From Bacillota bacterium (lineage in GTDB: Bacteria; Bacillota; Clostridia; TANB77; CAG-465), in contig JAEWPS010000023.1 of assembly GCA_023460515.1 (NCBI GenBank), positions 1-11,411 on the forward strand: 11,411 nucleotides of DNA, written 5' to 3'. Each line of letters starts with the position of its first letter. Positions within the stretch are counted from its first letter, which is position 1. This document shows, in pieces, positions 8,101 through 11,411 of the stretch. The position numbers and the translations under genes are program-made. The notes under the pieces were generated by a model that did no database searches, was not told where the DNA came from, and saw nothing but the letters and a program-made list of their open reading frames with translations.

Positions 8101-9566
8101 GTGCCGGAAACATCTGCATAGTTGACGCAGTTTCGTATTGTGCTTGTGCGCACCAAGCCCGCCAAGCCGCCGATATTGTTTGCGCTGCCTGAAACCGGAC
8201 CGCCATTGACGCAGTTTTGTATGATTCCCTCAGAAATAGTTCCTGCCACGCCGCCGGTATTTAAGTCTGCGCCCCCTTGCACAGTGCCGGTATTGACGCA
8301 GTAATCCGCCGTCATACCCACCAAAAGTCCCACAATGCCCCCAGTATAGGCATCCGACCCGATGACTGTACCGGTATTTATGCAGTTTCGTAAATAGTCG
8401 TTTTCACTGTCGCTTCCCGCGCCGCCAACGATGCCGCCTGTGACTGCTTTTCCGGTGATGCTGCCGGTATTCTTACAGTCCTCCACCTTGGAATCCCCAA
8501 GATCCCCGACAATGCCGCCGGTAGCCTCTTCGCCCGCCACGCTGCCCGAGAACACACAGTTTTCTATCTGCCCTTTATAAAGAGCGCCTACAATACCACC
8601 CGTGGCAGCATATCCTTCCACGTCCCCGTTTTCAACTGTCAGGTTTTTTACCGTGCCTTCTTTTACATACCCGAACAGGCCGACATAGCGCTCACCACGC
8701 TCAACATACAGATTGCGAATGGTTTTGTGATTGCCGTCAAAGGTTCCGCTAAAGGCATAAGTCTCTATATCACCATCTTCATCATAACAGCCTCCATAAT
8801 AGCCTCCAATGGGTACCCAGCCCTTTCCGTATCCATCCTCATTTTCATTATAAACCGAAAGATCGAGGTCATTTACTAAAATGAGGTAAGGGTATTCCGG
8901 CAGACTGTCGGGAAGCGAACCGTGATTGACAGACCACGCCAAAGCTGCAAGCTGCGCTGCGGTTTCAATGCGCAGAGGGTCTTCTTCGGTACCCAGTCCC
9001 TCCACCGTTTCCGGGTATTCGGCTCCATTGGGAAGCGAAATGGACATCCCCCGTGCAGCAAACACCGAAGCCTCGCCCTCGGACACCGTCAAGGTGATGG
9101 TGGGTAATTCTATGCCATCCGTGAGGATAAATCCCTCCGGCAGTTCAGGCATGAACACATATGTCCCCGCCGCTTCGCCGTCGTATTCCGGTGCGGAAGC
9201 CCATGTAACGGGGAGGGCAACGGAGATTTCCTCAATGTCGCCTCCCGCTTCCTCCGCATCGGAGGGTGACGCAACAGACCCACTGTCCGCATCGCCGGAA
9301 TCTAGTAGAGGTTCATCCTCTAAAGCCGCAAGCCGTAATGTTGCCGTCAGGGTTTCCGGTAATCCCAAATCCCTTTCTCCTGTACCCAAAGGCACGTTCC
9401 GAAACGCAATGTCCAACCCCAAAGACTCAAAAGCGGTTATCTCACCGTTTGCACCAATAGGAAATGCGCTTGTCTCAGCCAATGCCGAGACAGGCATCAT
9501 ACCCACAACCATGATGACGGACAGCACCATGGCCGTAATTCGTTTCTTTGTTTTGTGTCTGCTCAT
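5187..9566 (-). CDS. Exported GLUG/SLH/choline-binding-repeat surface protein B
   Basis: Complete, 1459 residues. ATG 9566 has GGAGG at 9574-9578. Residues 1-30 are a signal peptide (cleavage after SALA). Residues about 42-175 are an Ig-like domain with an acidic insert (81-115). About 190-646 is a GLUG module with eight units between 320 and 555 (for example GGIVGALYKGQIENC). About 660-746 is a BIG2-like domain. About 752-822 and 830-900 are two InlB/Flg_new-type repeats (FDRW, FTGW). About 901-935 is a Gly/Ser/Thr/Pro linker and about 936-1151 a beta-rich stalk. Three SLH domains lie at 1153-1206, 1216-1268 and 1281-1336. About 1341-1459 holds choline-binding-type repeats (KTGWVKDGDNWRYY, GKWLQIDGKWYYF). 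It is probably a wall-bound adhesin. The N-terminal half is paralogous to surface protein A; it is divergent from tetR B and likely repressed by it. Ligand unknown. Confidence 0.95.
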   Translation of the reverse strand: MSRHKTKKRITAMVLSVIMVVGMMPVSALAETSAFPIGANGEITAFESLGLDIAFRNVPLGTGERDLGLPETLTATLRLAALEDEPLLDSGDADSGSVASPSDAEEAGGDIEEISVALPVTWASAPEYDGEAAGTYVFMPELPEGFILTDGIELPTITLTVSEGEASVFAARGMSISLPNGAEYPETVEGLGTEEDPLRIETAAQLAALAWSVNHGSLPDSLPEYPYLILVNDLDLSVYNENEDGYGKGWVPIGGYYGGCYDEDGDIETYAFSGTFDGNHKTIRNLYVERGERYVGLFGYVKEGTVKNLTVENGDVEGYAATGGIVGALYKGQIENCVFSGSVAGEEATGGIVGDLGDSKVEDCKNTGSITGKAVTGGIVGGAGSDSENDYLRNCINTGTVIGSDAYTGGIVGLLVGMTADYCVNTGTVQGGADLNTGGVAGTISEGIIQNCVNGGPVSGSANNIGGLAGLVRTSTIRNCVNYADVSGTANSVGGVAGFAQEGSAVTNCLTTGNIRGEVNIIERGGVSGVVGWIQNGSGDANTITGCVALGQTVIKDGEMGNVARITAMDNIWDNTVSDNFAWSGMQLLWGEELIPEEDYHWLKDGENADVATLYPLWTTGALAESWSAAGVWTLTEGKLPMLTGLSHQSDEFPSHISGIAVVMVSPDSISVQKGATKSFTAAVSGIGTIDDTVTWSVNGAAHAGTTIDSTGMLTVAADETAETLIIAATATGDSSKKGTASVTVTDPPTVKYNLTVNSGSGSGEYAEGENVTITAAAPAENKLFDRWIVTSGTLDLSNAAANPITIRMPAEAITIGATYKDNPAVPDPTYIVTLNSGGLGATGAGSYAQGVTVTIAAGSRSNYSFTGWTTSGVTLASPGSASTTFTMPANNVTVTAGWSYTGGSGGSGDGSGSSSDSSATTPTTTTPEKKPDQPVTASVPITATAGTGGTASAVISDKTITDAIAKAQADAKAQGKTANGTAVELNVTMPQGANALTATLTPNSLNSLVKAGVTSLEINGAPVSLGLDLTALKEIQKQSGGNITISIAPATGLSNEAKKLIGNRPVYHITISYTDKDGKTHNITSLGSGTATLAIPYTPGRNEAAGYLYGVYVDGNGNVTRIPGSVHDANSRSILIPTNHFSVYGVGYEAPSAKFTDIGNHWGKEAIDYVVGRGLLSGTSKTTFAPNTAMTRGMLVTALGRLTGVDTKLYTTNSFTDVKADSAFRPYIEWARSKDIIQGIGNGQFAPDRAITREEIAVIFANYAKATGYKLPVTRTAATFADASSIGSAYKTAVTAMQQAGIMMGSTNNKFNPKQSATRAEVSAMLHRYIKLTIDPATAQVWAKNDAGQYLYYKDGKALTGTQTLDGTKHFFNTDGTLKTGWVKDGDNWRYYSGNKAAMGWLDISDKRYYFTKDGLMVSGKWLQIDGKWYYFNADGSLAKDTKVDGYEVDKNGMRKTK
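5190..5546 (-). other. Choline-binding-type repeats at the C-terminus of surface protein B
   Basis: Residues 1341-1459 carry about five aromatic repeats of the GW-x4-G-x-WYYF type (CW_binding_1 family), ending in VDGYEVDKNGMRKTK. In known families these bind choline on teichoic acids, or related wall glycopolymers. Whether this organism has choline on its wall cannot be judged. Confidence 0.85.
5556..6110 (-). other. Three SLH domains of surface protein B
   Basis: Each SLH unit opens with F[TA]D (KFTDIGNHWGKEAIDY, SFTDVKADSAFRPYIEW, TFADASSIGSAYKTAV) and contains an [ND]xxFxPxxxxTR motif (TTFAPNTAMTRG, GQFAPDRAITREE, NKFNPKQSATRAE). SLH trimers bind pyruvylated secondary cell-wall polymers. 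Three copies make one complete binding unit. Confidence 0.93.
7629..8999 (-). repeat. GLUG-repeat module of surface protein B
   Basis: Residues 190-646 repeat the module plan of surface protein A. Eight GLUG units carry one Cys each (C337, C364, C395, C423, C452, C480, C509, C547), mostly 27-31 residues apart, as expected for a beta-helix with one coil set per unit. Confidence 0.85.
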
Positions 9567-9573
9567 ACCATTT

Positions 9574-9578
9574 CCTCC
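9574..9578 (-). promoter_or_regulatory. Ribosome binding site of surface protein B
   Basis: GGAGG on the minus strand lies 7 nt upstream of ATG 9564-9566, the same spacing and flanks as for surface protein A. Confidence 0.85.
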
Positions 9579-9617
9579 ACTTCATATTTTGAAAACTCAT
9601 CTATTTTGCTCGAATAC

Positions 9618-9646
9618 TTGAATTTGAGGCTGACAGATGATATACT
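9618..9646 (+). promoter_or_regulatory. Candidate promoter of tetR B
   Basis: TTGAAT (9618-9623), 17-bp spacer, TATACT (9641-9646). The predicted start is near 9653, giving a leader of about 85 nt. Hexamers and spacing are identical to those upstream of tetR A, although several bases in the spacer differ. Confidence 0.65.
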
Positions 9647-9656
9647 TTAAGCAAAC

Positions 9657-9679
9657 AAACATATTCACTAAATATGTTT
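9657..9679. promoter_or_regulatory. Candidate TetR operator B (perfect palindrome)
   Basis: AAACATATT (9657-9665) and AATATGTTT (9671-9679) are perfect 9-bp inverted arms around a 5-bp spacer CACTA. The centre (9668) is within two bases of the midpoint between the two facing -10 boxes. Its size and symmetry suit a TetR dimer. It contains TTCACTAA (9664-9671), the reverse complement of the core in operator A. Confidence 0.7.
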
Positions 9680-9692
9680 AGCAACTTAATTT

Positions 9693-9721
9693 ATTATACT
9701 TAATCTTTTTAAAAAAATCAA
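9693..9721 (-). promoter_or_regulatory. Candidate promoter of surface protein B
   Basis: Minus strand: TTGATT (9721-9716), 17-bp spacer, TATAAT (9698-9693). The predicted start is near 9686 and the leader about 120 nt. It faces the tetR B promoter, and the operator candidate lies between them. Confidence 0.68.
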
Positions 9722-9737
9722 TAGAGGAGTGGAAAAT

Positions 9738-10367
9738 ATGAGAGAGAAAAAGCCTGACAAAAGAAAGGTGCAGGGAGCGGAAACGAAAAAGAAGTTATAC
9801 GAGATTGCGGAAAGGTTATTTACAGAACGCAATTTCTCCGATGTGAACGTAGAGGACATCACCGATGAAGCGGGTATCACCAAGGGTGCCTTTTATGTAC
9901 ACTTCGAGTCCAAGGATGCGCTGGTTGCTATTTTGATTGCTGACCACGCCGCCTGCGCCGATGCGAATTACAAAACCTTTGTGGAAACATTGCCCAATGA
10001 TATGCCCATCTCAGAGGTGCTCCTTGCGCTGACACAAAAGATAGCCGATGAGCTTATGGATACCATCGGCTGCGAAAATATGAAAAAGGTCTATCAGATG
10101 CTACTCTCTGGAACAGCAGGTACGGAAGCGGTCAAGGGGTACGGACGGGAGCTTTATGCATTGGTTTACAGCATTTTAGAAAAAGGCCTTCGTAGTGGGG
10201 AGTTTACATCTTCCTTGCCGCCGGAAACGCTTTCCCGGCATTTTGTAATGGCGATACGGGGTGTTAGCTATGAATGGTGTGTCCGCTATCCCGATTTTGA
10301 TTTGAAGGAACAGGTGACAGAGCATATCCGATTGCTGGTAGAGGGAATGAAAGCCTCTTGCACATAA
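9738..10367 (+). CDS. TetR-family transcriptional regulator B
   Basis: This is a 209-residue TetR/AcrR-type repressor. ATG 9738 is preferred over the in-frame GTG 9729 because AGAGGAG (9723-9729) lies 8 nt upstream of it and overlaps the GTG, and because the resulting N-terminus MREKKPDK matches TetR A exactly. The DNA-binding domain is residues 15-62 and the sensor domain 63-209. Compared with TetR A there are no changes in residues 1-62, 21 changes in 63-118, three in 119-187 and several in the last 20. It is divergent from surface protein B across the palindrome at 9657-9679, so it probably controls that gene and itself. The shared DNA-binding domain also allows cross-control of the first unit. 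The ligand is unknown. No clear terminator follows; the next gene converges 55 bp away. Confidence 0.93.
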   Translation: MREKKPDKRKVQGAETKKKLYEIAERLFTERNFSDVNVEDITDEAGITKGAFYVHFESKDALVAILIADHAACADANYKTFVETLPNDMPISEVLLALTQKIADELMDTIGCENMKKVYQMLLSGTAGTEAVKGYGRELYALVYSILEKGLRSGEFTSSLPPETLSRHFVMAIRGVSYEWCVRYPDFDLKEQVTEHIRLLVEGMKASCT

Positions 10368-10422
10368 TTGAATCACCCATTTAACTTCCTTTTCGCTATT
10401 TCTATTAGTTCACCTGAATAGT

Positions 10423-11076
10423 TCAAGGGGGCACCAAAATGGACTCCGCCCCCGTCCACCGTAAAAAGGGAGGGTGAATAGGTAGCGATAAAATAGGAAA
10501 ATCATATTTATCAAACATTCTTTGAGGCTTCATATACTTTGACAGAGTACCAGTTTGAGCGGGGGTGCAAAAAACAGACCGCATTGGTCTGTCATAACAA
10601 TCGGAGCGCCCTATCTCATCTTCTTGCACTATTTCAGATGGGCTTGGGTTCTGCTCCGTTTTTGCCTTTTCGGAGAGCATATCGAATGTGATATGTTTTA
10701 CAACGTAGCCTTTTGCCTGTTTTTCTTCGTCAGGTGTATTTATATCATCTCCGTGTTCTTTACCAGAGGTATTATCATTATCAGGTGCCGGGGACTGCTC
10801 CACAAAAAGCAAAGTATACAGGTTAGCGCTTTGCCCACGGTTTCTTTCACGGAAACGTGCTTCCTTTTGAATGTAGCCTGCGTCAGCCAACTCCTTTAGG
10901 GCACGCTTTACCGTAGATACAGATATATGAAGCTGCTCGGCCATGGTCGGAATAGCCGGAAAACAGGTCAGGTCTTTATTGGATCGGTCGATCAGGTAAA
11001 TCAATATAGAAAGCGCACGGCTTTTCAAATCGCTGGCATACGCTTGTTGTTTCAGCTCCGTTTGCTTGGTCATCAT
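10423..11076 (-). CDS. Winged-helix DNA-binding protein, ICE/plasmid type
   Basis: This is a 217-residue protein from ATG 11076. AGGAGG lies just upstream (GGAGG at 11083-11087, 6 nt away); ATG 11073 is an equally possible start. Residues about 8-90 form a winged helix: ALSILIYLIDRSNK, then TMAEQLHISVSTVKRALKEL (helix-turn-helix) and a wing ending GQSANLYTLLF. From memory, this pattern is common in helix-turn-helix or replication-initiator-like proteins of clostridial conjugative elements. Residues 95-217 are polar, low in recognisable structure and end in LRWTGAESILVPP. The tail could be an altered 3' end of a longer family member. The gene follows the partial gene at 11101 on the same strand with a 24-bp gap, so the two are likely co-transcribed. 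It converges on tetR B. The role in replication, transfer or regulation is inferred only. Confidence 0.8.
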   Translation of the reverse strand: MMTKQTELKQQAYASDLKSRALSILIYLIDRSNKDLTCFPAIPTMAEQLHISVSTVKRALKELADAGYIQKEARFRERNRGQSANLYTLLFVEQSPAPDNDNTSGKEHGDDINTPDEEKQAKGYVVKHITFDMLSEKAKTEQNPSPSEIVQEDEIGRSDCYDRPMRSVFCTPAQTGTLSKYMKPQRMFDKYDFPILSLPIHPPFLRWTGAESILVPP

Positions 11077-11082
11077 CAAAAT

Positions 11083-11087
11083 CCTCC
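11083..11087 (-). promoter_or_regulatory. Ribosome binding site of the winged-helix gene
   Basis: The minus strand reads AGGAGGATTTTGATGATG. GGAGG is 6 nt before ATG 11076 and 9 nt before ATG 11073. The TTG at 11079 is too close to be used. Confidence 0.8.
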
Positions 11088-11090
11088 TTA

Positions 11091-11113
11091 CGCCGGGGTG
11101 TTATGCCCCGGCG
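11091..11113 (-). other. GC-rich intercistronic hairpin over a stop codon
   Basis: CGCCGGGG (11091-11098) and CCCCGGCG (11106-11113) are perfect 8-bp arms with a 7-nt loop. In the minus-strand mRNA the loop holds the TAA of the upstream gene, and the stem ends three bases before the AGGAGG of the winged-helix gene. There is no T run, so it is not a standard terminator. It may stabilise, process or couple translation of the two-gene transcript. Confidence 0.6.
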
Positions 11114-11411
11114 ATATATTTTGTCATCATCGTTTTGTACTGTTTGGAATTGCTCATACCGTCCGTAGGTTCAGGCTGGTATTCCAAAAACAGCACCTTA
11201 TGAAAATTGCTTTGCAGAATTGCCGCATAGTCACTTCTGACGGCCTCATGGGTAAATGGGCAGAGTATATAGGCATCTACGGTACCCAATCGTTTCAACA
11301 GCCGCACAGAGTTGGGCAGCTCATAGGTCTTTGTGCCGCACACGATAACCAGCAGACCCACATCATACACCTTTTCATTTAGACCTGGCTGACAGCCCAA
11401 ATCATGGATAA
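11101..11411 (-). CDS. C-terminal end of a possible ParA/TadZ-like protein (5' end outside window)
   Basis: The frame is open from the right edge to TAA at 11101-11103, with 103 codons visible. It reads IHDLGCQPGLNEKVYDVGLL and then VIVCGTKTYELPNSVRLL, and ends KYIAGA. The 'hDLG ... D-hydrophobic-hydrophobic-V-hhCGTK-x-YEL' layout resembles the second half of a deviant-Walker ParA/MinD/TadZ-type ATPase, but the P-loop would be outside the window and cannot be checked. No start is visible here: the TTG at 11400 is in frame, but upstream codons remain open, so the protein most likely continues. It lies upstream of, and probably in an operon with, the winged-helix gene, as expected for mobile-element backbone genes. 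The functional call is tentative. Confidence 0.5.
   Translation of the reverse strand, partial: IHDLGCQPGLNEKVYDVGLLVIVCGTKTYELPNSVRLLKRLGTVDAYILCPFTHEAVRSDYAAILQSNFHKVLFLEYQPEPTDGMSNSKQYKTMMTKYIAGA

Noticed and set aside
8926..9621. Long plus-strand open frame opposite the start of surface protein B (231 codons)
   Set aside because: Antisense shadow of the N-terminal coding region. It would also run through the surface protein B ribosome binding site into the regulatory region, and it has no recognisable domain.
9729..9740. GTG at 9729 as the start of tetR B
   Set aside because: It overlaps the AGAGGAG ribosome binding site. ATG 9738 has proper spacing and gives the same N-terminus as TetR A.
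11077..11079. TTG at 11079 as the start of the winged-helix gene
   Set aside because: It is only 3 nt from GGAGG; ATG 11076 or 11073 has normal spacing.
11398..11400. TTG at 11400 as the start of the rightmost gene
   Set aside because: The frame stays open to the window edge (IHDL precedes it) and no ribosome binding site is visible, so the true start is most likely outside.

Overview
The window looks like accessory DNA from a low-to-mid GC Gram-positive anaerobe of the class Clostridia (Bacillota). The support is strong GGAGG-type ribosome binding sites, SLH and choline-binding-type wall-anchoring repeats, GLUG-repeat adhesin architecture, and a winged-helix protein of the kind carried by clostridial integrative and conjugative elements (ICEs). 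No species can be named from the sequence alone.

Layout, left to right: (1) 1-4125, minus strand: a giant exported GLUG-repeat surface protein ('A'). It is open at the left edge, with at least 1375 codons visible, and contains three tandem modules of about 310-360 residues. (2) 4126-4354: a regulatory region. (3) 4355-4981, plus: TetR-family regulator A. (4) 4982-5186: a convergent intergenic region with a very strong hairpin of two perfect 21-bp arms, probably a bidirectional terminator. (5) 5187-9566, minus: a complete 1459-residue paralogue of the surface protein ('B'). It has a signal peptide, one GLUG module, Ig-like and InlB-like repeats, three SLH domains and C-terminal choline-binding-type repeats. 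(6) 9567-9737: a second regulatory region. (7) 9738-10367, plus: TetR regulator B. (8) 10423-11076 and 11101-11411, minus: a winged-helix protein and the C-terminal end of a possible ParA/TadZ-like protein, which look like ICE or plasmid backbone genes.

The main result is a duplicated two-gene unit: a large surface protein transcribed divergently from a small TetR regulator. In both copies the intergenic region has the same design. A tetR promoter (TTGAAT-N17-TATACT) lies on the surface-gene side and a surface-gene promoter (TTGAAT or TTGATT, N17, TATAAT) lies on the tetR side, so the promoters point at each other. A palindromic candidate operator sits between their start sites. One bound repressor dimer could therefore block both genes.

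The two TetR proteins are identical over residues 1-62, the DNA-binding domain. They differ at 21 positions in residues 63-118, the first part of the ligand-sensing domain, and are almost identical again over 119-187. This suggests that both repressors read the same operator class but sense different signals, giving switchable display of two alternative surface adhesins on a mobile element. Functions are inferred from domain patterns and layout; no database search was possible.
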